The notes under the pieces: generated by a model
What the model saw: the letters and a program-made list of their open reading frames with translations, nothing else
The model's database searches: none
Told to the model about the DNA's origin: nothing
Position numbers and translations under genes: made by a program
Shown: piece by piece, positions 31,272 to 41,350 of the stretch
How positions within the stretch are numbered: the stretch's first letter is position 1
Layout of the letters: each line of letters starts with the position of its first letter
Assembly (NCBI GenBank): GCA_031761405.1
Contig: JASEVX010000011.1
Location: 65,885,217 to 65,949,216, forward strand
Direction of reading: 5' to 3'
Length of the DNA stretch: 64,000 nt
Source of the DNA: Serripes groenlandicus
Taxonomy: Eukaryota > Mollusca > Bivalvia > Cardiida > Cardiidae

Positions 31272-31917
31272 GGTGGCAGGGGACACATTCGTATTTGGCC
31301 CCTGTCGATATTTCATATATTTGGAGTGTTTGAAAATGAATTGATTTTTTAACTATATAACAACATTTGGCATTGATTTCTTTATTGACATCTATCAATT
31401 GATGCATACAAAATGTGGAGAAAATACGAAAATGTGTATATGCTAGCTCATATCATGTTGAATAGCTTTTCAAGGGGAGGTCATTCTCAACATAATTTCC
31501 GAAGCTGTTGTGGAATGAAAATTCAGGTATTTCAAATAAGATTTTCTACTAGAAGAATACTGATGACATGGTATTTTGTATACATTTCCTGGTTATGCAT
31601 TGCTTGATTATTAAGTACGTGTGCTTCAATTTTCTCCTGCATGTTTCCAGAAAGTAAGGACATGATTAGAAAATATGCCGAAATAGTGTCATTTTAGCCC
31701 GTATTTTGGGTAGGTGGGCTAGAATACACAGGGTCTGGGAAAAAAATCAGTACTGTTGAGTTGCTAAAATGTTACCTGATTTTGAAATACTGTTATATGC
31801 CATATATTGAGATATAGTTTTAACATTATGATGGATGTTGTCTCTGAGAATTTCTCAAATAACATTTATCGGTGCGGACCTGCTGAAATGTTGCAAATTT
31901 AGGGGTCCCCTGCCACC
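31272..31917. mobile_element. L element, copy 1 (outer left)
   Basis: It starts GGTGGCAGGGGAC and ends GTCCCCTGCCACC, perfect 13-bp inverted termini. The inner side is followed by TTAA (31,918-31,921). The outer side is CCTTT rather than TTAA. Small open frames inside (62-67 codons) are not convincing genes. Confidence 0.8.
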
Positions 31918-32302
31918 TTAAGGGGAAAATTCTCAACTTTGAAATGCCTGGAAGATAAACTTTTCATGTTTTAACATGTTTCTTTATTTATATGGCAAAC
32001 AACATGTACAAACTGAGCTACCTGTGCATTGAATTTGCACCTGATATACACAAATAGGCAAGGGAGGTAGTAATATAATAAAAAAGCTGAAAATTACGGT
32101 AAAGAGTAATTCATACTTCATTGGTTTTTTTTTCATAAAATAACAATGTTTTGGTATACAACAAACTTATTTACAACATTTTCCACAAACATTTATCAAA
32201 ATATTCATTTAATGGATCCATTGTGTTAAAAGTCGGTTATGTTTATGCTTAATTATCGTGAAATACATCAATATTTTGTTTCTTTCTCTTATTTCAAGTA
32301 TA

Positions 32303-32680
32303 ATGGCTGCAATTTTCAAAACTTATGATATTACAAATGAAGAAAGAGGCTTCTTAAGCTCTGCTATCAATAAACGAACTAAGTTCGTGGAAAACTGCAA
32401 AATTTGGACAGGTCTGTGCACCTCAGATGGATACGGTTTACTCCGAATACAGTTTCGGGGTAAACGTATCAAAGTGAAAGTACACCGAATGGTATTCTTT
32501 CTGTCAAATTCACATGGGCTTACTCCACGGATGCATGTGTCCCATATTTGCCATAATAGGTTATGTCTGTCCCTTAATCACCTTTCATACGAGCCACAGC
32601 GTGTAAATAATAGCCGGTTGAGGTGTAAAAATGAAAGCGAATGTTGCGGCCATTATGCATTTGCTAGGTGCCTACTGTAA
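32303..32680 (+). CDS. His-Cys-box (I-PpoI-like) endonuclease, unit 1
   Basis: 125 aa from ATG 32,303 (an in-frame GTG lies upstream; TTATTTCAAG just before the ATG could be a splice acceptor). C32 and W35 open the domain, then GYGLL, then the H61-R62 pair. The catalytic part is SHICHNRLC...NHL...VNNSR: H81, C83, C88, H93 and N102 have exactly the spacing of I-PpoI H98, C100, C105, H110 and N119, i.e. general-base histidine, three zinc ligands and Mg-binding asparagine. A second zinc site C108, C115, H117 and C123 follows (the last ligand is shifted by two). Family role: site-specific DNA cleavage. It is convergent with the transposase gene, 186 bp apart. All key residues are intact, so the enzyme may be active. 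Confidence 0.8.
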   Translation: MAAIFKTYDITNEERGFLSSAINKRTKFVENCKIWTGLCTSDGYGLLRIQFRGKRIKVKVHRMVFFLSNSHGLTPRMHVSHICHNRLCLSLNHLSYEPQRVNNSRLRCKNESECCGHYAFARCLL

Positions 32681-32782
32681 GGTATGATAACACTGTTCGG
32701 TATAGTTCTGGTTCTCTTCAAACTGTTACGCTACATTTTTGCTTCCGTTCGTTTTCCTTTTCTGAAATTCAACACTTTGCGT

Positions 32783-32844
32783 GAACAGTGTAGACTGAGA
32801 TCAGCATGTGCGGATGTACATGCTGATCTTTGCCTACACTGTTC
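32783..32844. repeat. 62-bp hairpin between convergent genes, unit 1
   Basis: GAACAGTGTAG ... CTACACTGTTC (11 bp) encloses GATCAGCATGT ... ACATGCTGATC (11 bp), with short unpaired spacers. It lies between the 3' ends of the endonuclease and transposase genes. It could act as a shared 3' end or transcription barrier, or be a tiny MITE; a decayed relative appears near 55.55-55.65 kb. Confidence 0.8.
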
Positions 32845-32866
32845 AAAAATGCCAACTGTATAATTA

Positions 32867-34807
32867 TTACCCTAAATTAATACCATAAGAGTGATCTGCA
32901 CTTGCAACAGTTGTTGATTTGTATAGAGATTGTTTGAAAAGTTCTCTATTTGCAATTCGACGTCGTTTCGAGTATCTCGTACTTTTGTATTGAAAGGATC
33001 GTTTTCGGTTTGCATGGTACATTGAGATTTTCTCACAGTTTTTAGCATATTTGTAAATTGGATCATTCACACCTACTTCTAAGCCAACATGTTGTGCGAT
33101 AAGAAGCAGAGATATCCCTCTGCCTATGCTTGCGCCAAGCGAAGCAGCATGACACAGGCCCGGGAAATTTCTGCTCCATACCGTACTTTTTGGTGCAATT
33201 GAAAACAGTCTTGAGTGTAAATTTTCACACTTGTTTGTGTTGAATAAATTTTCAGTCTCTTTCAGCTGTTTCGCACCACAGTATTGTGAAATGACTTTAG
33301 AAATTATTTCTCTGTCTTTCGTTGACAGTTTCATGTACTGGCCATATGGTAGATATGTCATTTTGTAAGTTTTAAGGTGAGAAATGCATACTGCTGACAC
33401 CTTTCTGCAATTAGAATGGTTTCCGTGGAAACAGTCCAGTACGTTTGTTATGGCGTTTTCCGCACGGCTGTGATAATGGTCCCTGGATTTGGCGGTGACC
33501 CTCAAGCGGCTTAGTTCCATACGTATCCTATCTCGCAGTCTGGAAGCAAGAATTCTTGTATACTCCTTTCTGTTCTTTCCTGGAGGGGCTTTGATATTGG
33601 CTGCCCTGAGATGTTTGTGGAAGTTGCGCATGTTGTGGATGAAGCATTTGTAGTGATTTATATGCTTCTGGCGGTTGCTGTTAAGAGTCCGCATGGCTTT
33701 TGCGAGTGATTGGCTGCCATCAGTTGTAATGGACTGTACATTGAGAATGTTTTTGCTCTCTATATTTTTAATGGTTGCTTTAAGGAATGAGGTTTCAGCC
33801 TCATTTATGGTGTGATCACTACTGTAATTCTTCTTACATTTTCTACTCAAATGGTTACACAATTTTAAAGGACACAACTTGTTTCCAATTTGAATGTCTA
33901 CCGGCAACTGTTTTAAAGTTGTTTTTTCCACTGTAGGTGCAAAACACTGAGTGGCAGTTATACCGCCTGCCTGTGGCCGACTGGTGTAGGACACATCATA
34001 TTCCAAGTGAGTTCCATCTGTTCTTCCTGCAAGATTCTCAACTTGTTTGACATAGTTCTGATTCTTCTCTAACTGGAGCGTATTAATTTTTTCAACTTCA
34101 TCTGTGAGGGAGTTGAACTTTCTTTGCAGTCCTCGCTTGTCTGGTGCTTGAATATTTAAGCAGGCTAGCATAAGCTGAACGTCACTTATCCCCAATTTTG
34201 AACCGAGGACTGGCAGAACAAGGCAGTTGTTCAGGATCCCTGTGGTTTGTCCCTGTTTCTTAACACTATGAAACAGTGGCAGTTCAGTCGAAACAAAGTT
34301 GCAATTCTGGCATTTCAATTGTAGTGTTATGCAAAGGCCTTTCCGGTCAAGCACACTCAGTTTCAGAATTGCGTTGTCACAGTTATGTCCGTTAAGGCTA
34401 TTAAATGCATTTTCAAGCATTTGCAGATTGACAATGGCATTTTCATTTCTGACTGATGTACTGTCACTGACTTTTGATGAAAAATTTGTATTCTCTACAG
34501 TTGATGTTGATGTTGATGGTCTCAGCTTAAATGGTACAGTTGGTCCAGACTTTAAACCACTAGCATGAAGTACGTCTTGTGCAACTGATGTGTGAAGTCT
34601 CCTTAGTGAAGAAGTTACATCCTCAGCCTCAGTCGGTATATGTGAATATTCATCAGAAGGTCCAGGAATACTGTCAGATTCAGCACAAGTGTCACTAAAA
34701 CTACTCCACCTTTTCAAAGCATAGGTATTTCCCTTTTTAAAATATGTATATTTCCTCTTTTTATTAAGCCTGTAGCTGTGTTTATAATTCCTTTTAATAT
34801 CTCTCAT
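32867..34807 (-). CDS. Mutator-like DDE transposase, 646 aa, unit 1
   Basis: Start is ATG 34,805-34,807. The N-terminal 130 residues are basic then Ser/Thr-rich and probably disordered (DNA binding or nuclear import). C166/C169 form a CxxC in a small beta-rich region. The catalytic core has D271 in LEYDVSYTSRPQAGG, D363 in SITTDGSQSLAKAM and E528 in NTNKCENLHSR, the D-D-E arrangement of the Mutator-like transposase domain found in many invertebrate elements. A C/H cluster (CFHGNHSNC, 459-467) sits between D363 and E528, followed by the conserved-looking SRNFPGLCHAASLGAS block. The C-terminus is Lys/Arg-rich (SKRRRI), a likely nuclear localisation signal. No stop or frameshift. Role: cutting and joining transposon ends. 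Which ends it uses, L or the giant termini, is open. Confidence 0.75.
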   Translation of the reverse strand: MRDIKRNYKHSYRLNKKRKYTYFKKGNTYALKRWSSFSDTCAESDSIPGPSDEYSHIPTEAEDVTSSLRRLHTSVAQDVLHASGLKSGPTVPFKLRPSTSTSTVENTNFSSKVSDSTSVRNENAIVNLQMLENAFNSLNGHNCDNAILKLSVLDRKGLCITLQLKCQNCNFVSTELPLFHSVKKQGQTTGILNNCLVLPVLGSKLGISDVQLMLACLNIQAPDKRGLQRKFNSLTDEVEKINTLQLEKNQNYVKQVENLAGRTDGTHLEYDVSYTSRPQAGGITATQCFAPTVEKTTLKQLPVDIQIGNKLCPLKLCNHLSRKCKKNYSSDHTINEAETSFLKATIKNIESKNILNVQSITTDGSQSLAKAMRTLNSNRQKHINHYKCFIHNMRNFHKHLRAANIKAPPGKNRKEYTRILASRLRDRIRMELSRLRVTAKSRDHYHSRAENAITNVLDCFHGNHSNCRKVSAVCISHLKTYKMTYLPYGQYMKLSTKDREIISKVISQYCGAKQLKETENLFNTNKCENLHSRLFSIAPKSTVWSRNFPGLCHAASLGASIGRGISLLLIAQHVGLEVGVNDPIYKYAKNCEKISMYHANRKRSFQYKSTRYSKRRRIANRELFKQSLYKSTTVASADHSYGINLG

Positions 34808-35513
34808 GTTCACTAGTTGTAAGCAATACTAATTCTAGAAAACAATGGGTTGGACTGCATGTTTTATCATGAAATGGATTCTTATCAGGGATGTAGGGTC
34901 ATATTTCAGGTGTCTGGGTATTTGTGTTTGCAACTAAAACTATTTGGATACAGCTAGTTTGTGTGAGTAAGGCTTTGGGGTTTACCTCCCTTACATCTAC
35001 AGACTGAAAAGAGTGATGCTTGTGACAGGTATTTTGCTGTAGTTCCATTTCTGGGATATATTTTGAATTGAGATAACAATGGGATTTTTACTGTTATTAT
35101 GTCATACAGTAGTTGTTGAGACCAGTTTCTATTAATGCTTAAACTTCTAAGATAAGTACTTAAATGATATAAACTTTAAGCAAATTTATGATATTGATAA
35201 TTTCTAAGGTTTCAAATCTGGTTTCCTAAGTAAATTGAAGAAATTAAAGCATATTTAGGTCTAATATGGTTATAAATATTGACAACATGCATTGCATTCA
35301 TAAGAAAACTAGGGTTTTACATGCTGGATATTTTCATGCATTTTGGCTATATTTGGATTATTTCCCTTGTATTGGGTTACTTTTAGAAAAGGGTCATATT
35401 GCTAAAAGAAACACAGTTTTCTTTCTTTTTTTTTCTTTATTGTGTGTAAAATACATTAAATTATAAAATCACAGATGCACTAGTTATAGTTAAGCTGAAA
35501 ATAAAAACTTTAA
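34808..35513. other. Upstream region of transposase, unit 1
   Basis: About 700 bp of AT-rich non-coding DNA between the transposase start and the next L element, ending in TTAA (35,510-35,513). It should contain the transposase promoter; no TATA box stands out. Identical regions exist in units 2-4. Confidence 0.5.
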
Positions 35514-36159
35514 GGTGGCAGGGGACACATTCGTATTTGGCCCCTGTCGATATTTCATATATTTGGAGTGTTTGAAAATGAATTGATTTTTTAACTATAT
35601 AACAACATTTGGCATTGATTTCTTTATTGACATCTATCAATTGATGCATACAAAATGTGGAGAAAATACGAAAATGTGTATATGCTAGCTCATATCATGT
35701 TGAATAGCTTTTCAAGGGGAGGTCATTCTCAACATAATTTCCGAAGCTGTTGTGGAATGAAAATTCAGGTATTTCAAATAAGATTTTCTACTAGAAGAAT
35801 ACTGATGACATGGTATTTTGTATACATTTCCTGGTTATGCATTGCTTGATTATTAAGTACGTGTGCTTCAATTTTCTCCTGCATGTTTCCAGAAAGTAAG
35901 GACATGATTAGAAAATATGCCGAAATAGTGTCATTTTAGCCCGTATTTTGGGTAGGTGGGCTAGAATACACAGGGTCTGGGAAAAAAATCAGTACTGTTG
36001 AGTTGCTAAAATGTTACCTGATTTTGAAATACTGTTATATGCCATATATTGAGATATAGTTTTAACATTATGATGGATGTTGTCTCTGAGAATTTCTCAA
36101 ATAACATTTATCGGTGCGGACCTGCTGAAATGTTGCAAATTTAGGGGTCCCCTGCCACC
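35514..36159. mobile_element. L element, copy 2 (TTAA on both sides)
   Basis: TTAA-GGTGGCAGGGGAC ... GTCCCCTGCCACC-TTAA. A TTAA duplication and a GG-rich terminus are features of the Kolobok superfamily (established for that group); the assignment here is inference from ends only. Confidence 0.85.
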
Positions 36160-36544
36160 TTAAGGGGAAAATTCTCAACTTTGAAATGCCTGGAAGATAA
36201 ACTTTTCATGTTTTAACATGTTTCTTTATTTATATGGCAAACAACATGTACAAACTGAGCTACCTGTGCATTGAATTTGCACCTGATATACACAAATAGG
36301 CAAGGGAGGTAGTAATATAATAAAAAAGCTGAAAATTACGGTAAAGAGTAATTCATACTTCATTGGTTTTTTTTTCATAAAATAACAATGTTTTGGTATA
36401 CAACAAACTTATTTACAACATTTTCCACAAACATTTATCAAAATATTCATTTAATGGATCCATTGTGTTAAAAGTCGGTTATGTTTATGCTTAATTATCG
36501 TGAAATACATCAATATTTTGTTTCTTTCTCTTATTTCAAGTATA

Positions 36545-36922
36545 ATGGCTGCAATTTTCAAAACTTATGATATTACAAATGAAGAAAGAGGCTTCTTAAG
36601 CTCTGCTATCAATAAACGAACTAAGTTCGTGGAAAACTGCAAAATTTGGACAGGTCTGTGCACCTCAGATGGATACGGTTTACTCCGAATACAGTTTCGG
36701 GGTAAACGTATCAAAGTGAAAGTACACCGAATGGTATTCTTTCTGTCAAATTCACATGGGCTTACTCCACGGATGCATGTGTCCCATATTTGCCATAATA
36801 GGTTATGTCTGTCCCTTAATCACCTTTCATACGAGCCACAGCGTGTAAATAATAGCCGGTTGAGGTGTAAAAATGAAAGCGAATGTTGCGGCCATTATGC
36901 ATTTGCTAGGTGCCTACTGTAA
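36545..36922 (+). CDS. His-Cys-box endonuclease, unit 2
   Basis: Same 125-aa product as the gene at 32,303, residue for residue. All zinc and catalytic positions (H81, N102 and the two Cys/His sets) are present. Convergent with the transposase copy ending at 37,109. Confidence 0.8.
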   Translation: MAAIFKTYDITNEERGFLSSAINKRTKFVENCKIWTGLCTSDGYGLLRIQFRGKRIKVKVHRMVFFLSNSHGLTPRMHVSHICHNRLCLSLNHLSYEPQRVNNSRLRCKNESECCGHYAFARCLL

Positions 36923-37024
36923 GGTATGATAACACTGTTCGGTATAGTTCTGGTTCTCTTCAAACTGTTACGCTACATTTTTGCTTCCGTTCGTTTTCCT
37001 TTTCTGAAATTCAACACTTTGCGT

Positions 37025-37086
37025 GAACAGTGTAGACTGAGATCAGCATGTGCGGATGTACATGCTGATCTTTGCCTACACTGTTC
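37025..37086. repeat. Convergent-gene hairpin, unit 2
   Basis: Identical to the 62-bp hairpin at 32,783. Confidence 0.8.
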
Positions 37087-37108
37087 AAAAATGCCAACTG
37101 TATAATTA

Positions 37109-39049
37109 TTACCCTAAATTAATACCATAAGAGTGATCTGCACTTGCAACAGTTGTTGATTTGTATAGAGATTGTTTGAAAAGTTCTCTATTTGCAATTC
37201 GACGTCGTTTCGAGTATCTCGTACTTTTGTATTGAAAGGATCGTTTTCGGTTTGCATGGTACATTGAGATTTTCTCACAGTTTTTAGCATATTTGTAAAT
37301 TGGATCATTCACACCTACTTCTAAGCCAACATGTTGTGCGATAAGAAGCAGAGATATCCCTCTGCCTATGCTTGCGCCAAGCGAAGCAGCATGACACAGG
37401 CCCGGGAAATTTCTGCTCCATACCGTACTTTTTGGTGCAATTGAAAACAGTCTTGAGTGTAAATTTTCACACTTGTTTGTGTTGAATAAATTTTCAGTCT
37501 CTTTCAGCTGTTTCGCACCACAGTATTGTGAAATGACTTTAGAAATTATTTCTCTGTCTTTCGTTGACAGTTTCATGTACTGGCCATATGGTAGATATGT
37601 CATTTTGTAAGTTTTAAGGTGAGAAATGCATACTGCTGACACCTTTCTGCAATTAGAATGGTTTCCGTGGAAACAGTCCAGTACGTTTGTTATGGCGTTT
37701 TCCGCACGGCTGTGATAATGGTCCCTGGATTTGGCGGTGACCCTCAAGCGGCTTAGTTCCATACGTATCCTATCTCGCAGTCTGGAAGCAAGAATTCTTG
37801 TATACTCCTTTCTGTTCTTTCCTGGAGGGGCTTTGATATTGGCTGCCCTGAGATGTTTGTGGAAGTTGCGCATGTTGTGGATGAAGCATTTGTAGTGATT
37901 TATATGCTTCTGGCGGTTGCTGTTAAGAGTCCGCATGGCTTTTGCGAGTGATTGGCTGCCATCAGTTGTAATGGACTGTACATTGAGAATGTTTTTGCTC
38001 TCTATATTTTTAATGGTTGCTTTAAGGAATGAGGTTTCAGCCTCATTTATGGTGTGATCACTACTGTAATTCTTCTTACATTTTCTACTCAAATGGTTAC
38101 ACAATTTTAAAGGACACAACTTGTTTCCAATTTGAATGTCTACCGGCAACTGTTTTAAAGTTGTTTTTTCCACTGTAGGTGCAAAACACTGAGTGGCAGT
38201 TATACCGCCTGCCTGTGGCCGACTGGTGTAGGACACATCATATTCCAAGTGAGTTCCATCTGTTCTTCCTGCAAGATTCTCAACTTGTTTGACATAGTTC
38301 TGATTCTTCTCTAACTGGAGCGTATTAATTTTTTCAACTTCATCTGTGAGGGAGTTGAACTTTCTTTGCAGTCCTCGCTTGTCTGGTGCTTGAATATTTA
38401 AGCAGGCTAGCATAAGCTGAACGTCACTTATCCCCAATTTTGAACCGAGGACTGGCAGAACAAGGCAGTTGTTCAGGATCCCTGTGGTTTGTCCCTGTTT
38501 CTTAACACTATGAAACAGTGGCAGTTCAGTCGAAACAAAGTTGCAATTCTGGCATTTCAATTGTAGTGTTATGCAAAGGCCTTTCCGGTCAAGCACACTC
38601 AGTTTCAGAATTGCGTTGTCACAGTTATGTCCGTTAAGGCTATTAAATGCATTTTCAAGCATTTGCAGATTGACAATGGCATTTTCATTTCTGACTGATG
38701 TACTGTCACTGACTTTTGATGAAAAATTTGTATTCTCTACAGTTGATGTTGATGTTGATGGTCTCAGCTTAAATGGTACAGTTGGTCCAGACTTTAAACC
38801 ACTAGCATGAAGTACGTCTTGTGCAACTGATGTGTGAAGTCTCCTTAGTGAAGAAGTTACATCCTCAGCCTCAGTCGGTATATGTGAATATTCATCAGAA
38901 GGTCCAGGAATACTGTCAGATTCAGCACAAGTGTCACTAAAACTACTCCACCTTTTCAAAGCATAGGTATTTCCCTTTTTAAAATATGTATATTTCCTCT
39001 TTTTATTAAGCCTGTAGCTGTGTTTATAATTCCTTTTAATATCTCTCAT
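37109..39049 (-). CDS. Mutator-like DDE transposase, unit 2
   Basis: Identical 646-aa product (ATG at 39,047-39,049), with D271, D363 and E528 intact. The one base change seen in this unit (39,499) lies upstream of the gene and does not touch the protein. Confidence 0.75.
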   Translation of the reverse strand: MRDIKRNYKHSYRLNKKRKYTYFKKGNTYALKRWSSFSDTCAESDSIPGPSDEYSHIPTEAEDVTSSLRRLHTSVAQDVLHASGLKSGPTVPFKLRPSTSTSTVENTNFSSKVSDSTSVRNENAIVNLQMLENAFNSLNGHNCDNAILKLSVLDRKGLCITLQLKCQNCNFVSTELPLFHSVKKQGQTTGILNNCLVLPVLGSKLGISDVQLMLACLNIQAPDKRGLQRKFNSLTDEVEKINTLQLEKNQNYVKQVENLAGRTDGTHLEYDVSYTSRPQAGGITATQCFAPTVEKTTLKQLPVDIQIGNKLCPLKLCNHLSRKCKKNYSSDHTINEAETSFLKATIKNIESKNILNVQSITTDGSQSLAKAMRTLNSNRQKHINHYKCFIHNMRNFHKHLRAANIKAPPGKNRKEYTRILASRLRDRIRMELSRLRVTAKSRDHYHSRAENAITNVLDCFHGNHSNCRKVSAVCISHLKTYKMTYLPYGQYMKLSTKDREIISKVISQYCGAKQLKETENLFNTNKCENLHSRLFSIAPKSTVWSRNFPGLCHAASLGASIGRGISLLLIAQHVGLEVGVNDPIYKYAKNCEKISMYHANRKRSFQYKSTRYSKRRRIANRELFKQSLYKSTTVASADHSYGINLG

Positions 39050-39755
39050 GTTCACTAGTTGTAAGCAATACTAATTCTAGAAAACAATGGGTTGGACTGC
39101 ATGTTTTATCATGAAATGGATTCTTATCAGGGATGTAGGGTCATATTTCAGGTGTCTGGGTATTTGTGTTTGCAACTAAAACTATTTGGATACAGCTAGT
39201 TTGTGTGAGTAAGGCTTTGGGGTTTACCTCCCTTACATCTACAGACTGAAAAGAGTGATGCTTGTGACAGGTATTTTGCTGTAGTTCCATTTCTGGGATA
39301 TATTTTGAATTGAGATAACAATGGGATTTTTACTGTTATTATGTCATACAGTAGTTGTTGAGACCAGTTTCTATTAATGCTTAAACTTCTAAGATAAGTA
39401 CTTAAATGATATAAACTTTAAGCAAATTTATGATATTGATAATTTCTAAGGTTTCAAATCTGGTTTCCTAAGTAAATTGAAGAAATTAAAGCATATTTGG
39501 GTCTAATATGGTTATAAATATTGACAACATGCATTGCATTCATAAGAAAACTAGGGTTTTACATGCTGGATATTTTCATGCATTTTGGCTATATTTGGAT
39601 TATTTCCCTTGTATTGGGTTACTTTTAGAAAAGGGTCATATTGCTAAAAGAAACACAGTTTTCTTTCTTTTTTTTTCTTTATTGTGTGTAAAATACATTA
39701 AATTATAAAATCACAGATGCACTAGTTATAGTTAAGCTGAAAATAAAAACTTTAA

Positions 39756-40401
39756 GGTGGCAGGGGACACATTCGTATTTGGCCCCTGTCGATATTTCAT
39801 ATATTTGGAGTGTTTGAAAATGAATTGATTTTTTAACTATATAACAACATTTGGCATTGATTTCTTTATTGACATCTATCAATTGATGCATACAAAATGT
39901 GGAGAAAATACGAAAATGTGTATATGCTAGCTCATATCATGTTGAATAGCTTTTCAAGGGGAGGTCATTCTCAACATAATTTCCGAAGCTGTTGTGGAAT
40001 GAAAATTCAGGTATTTCAAATAAGATTTTCTACTAGAAGAATACTGATGACATGGTATTTTGTATACATTTCCTGGTTATGCATTGCTTGATTATTAAGT
40101 ACGTGTGCTTCAATTTTCTCCTGCATGTTTCCAGAAAGTAAGGACATGATTAGAAAATATGCCGAAATAGTGTCATTTTAGCCCGTATTTTGGGTAGGTG
40201 GGCTAGAATACACAGGGTCTGGGAAAAAAATCAGTACTGTTGAGTTGCTAAAATGTTACCTGATTTTGAAATACTGTTATATGCCATATATTGAGATATA
40301 GTTTTAACATTATGATGGATGTTGTCTCTGAGAATTTCTCAAATAACATTTATCGGTGCGGACCTGCTGAAATGTTGCAAATTTAGGGGTCCCCTGCCAC
40401 C
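39756..40401. mobile_element. L element, copy 3
   Basis: Same 13-bp inverted termini and TTAA on both sides as copy 2. Confidence 0.85.
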
Positions 40402-40786
40402 TTAAGGGGAAAATTCTCAACTTTGAAATGCCTGGAAGATAAACTTTTCATGTTTTAACATGTTTCTTTATTTATATGGCAAACAACATGTACAAACTGA
40501 GCTACCTGTGCATTGAATTTGCACCTGATATACACAAATAGGCAAGGGAGGTAGTAATATAATAAAAAAGCTGAAAATTACGGTAAAGAGTAATTCATAC
40601 TTCATTGGTTTTTTTTTCATAAAATAACAATGTTTTGGTATACAACAAACTTATTTACAACATTTTCCACAAACATTTATCAAAATATTCATTTAATGGA
40701 TCCATTGTGTTAAAAGTCGGTTATGTTTATGCTTAATTATCGTGAAATACATCAATATTTTGTTTCTTTCTCTTATTTCAAGTATA

Positions 40787-41164
40787 ATGGCTGCAATTTT
40801 CAAAACTTATGATATTACAAATGAAGAAAGAGGCTTCTTAAGCTCTGCTATCAATAAACGAACTAAGTTCGTGGAAAACTGCAAAATTTGGACAGGTCTG
40901 TGCACCTCAGATGGATACGGTTTACTCCGAATACAGTTTCGGGGTAAACGTATCAAAGTGAAAGTACACCGAATGGTATTCTTTCTGTCAAATTCACATG
41001 GGCTTACTCCACGGATGCATGTGTCCCATATTTGCCATAATAGGTTATGTCTGTCCCTTAATCACCTTTCATACGAGCCACAGCGTGTAAATAATAGCCG
41101 GTTGAGGTGTAAAAATGAAAGCGAATGTTGCGGCCATTATGCATTTGCTAGGTGCCTACTGTAA
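40787..41164 (+). CDS. His-Cys-box endonuclease, unit 3
   Basis: Identical to the unit 1 product; intact. Confidence 0.8.
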   Translation: MAAIFKTYDITNEERGFLSSAINKRTKFVENCKIWTGLCTSDGYGLLRIQFRGKRIKVKVHRMVFFLSNSHGLTPRMHVSHICHNRLCLSLNHLSYEPQRVNNSRLRCKNESECCGHYAFARCLL

Positions 41165-41266
41165 GGTATGATAACACTGTTCGGTATAGTTCTGGTTCTC
41201 TTCAAACTGTTACGCTACATTTTTGCTTCCGTTCGTTTTCCTTTTCTGAAATTCAACACTTTGCGT

Positions 41267-41328
41267 GAACAGTGTAGACTGAGATCAGCATGTGCGGATG
41301 TACATGCTGATCTTTGCCTACACTGTTC
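41267..41328. repeat. Convergent-gene hairpin, unit 3
   Basis: Identical to the hairpin at 32,783. Confidence 0.8.
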
Positions 41329-41350
41329 AAAAATGCCAACTGTATAATTA

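Noticed and set aside
31204..31607. Small ORFs of 62-67 codons inside the L elements
   Set aside because: No recognisable motif, no conserved context beyond the tandem duplication, and they overlap the inverted termini.
34299..34568. Plus-strand frame of 89 codons opposite the transposase
   Set aside because: Antisense shadow of the 646-aa gene; repeated only because the unit is repeated.
31272..36159. LTR retrotransposon with L as the long terminal repeat
   Set aside because: L begins GGTGG and ends CCACC rather than TG...CA, has its own inverted termini with TTAA on both sides, and there is no gag, RT or integrase between copies.
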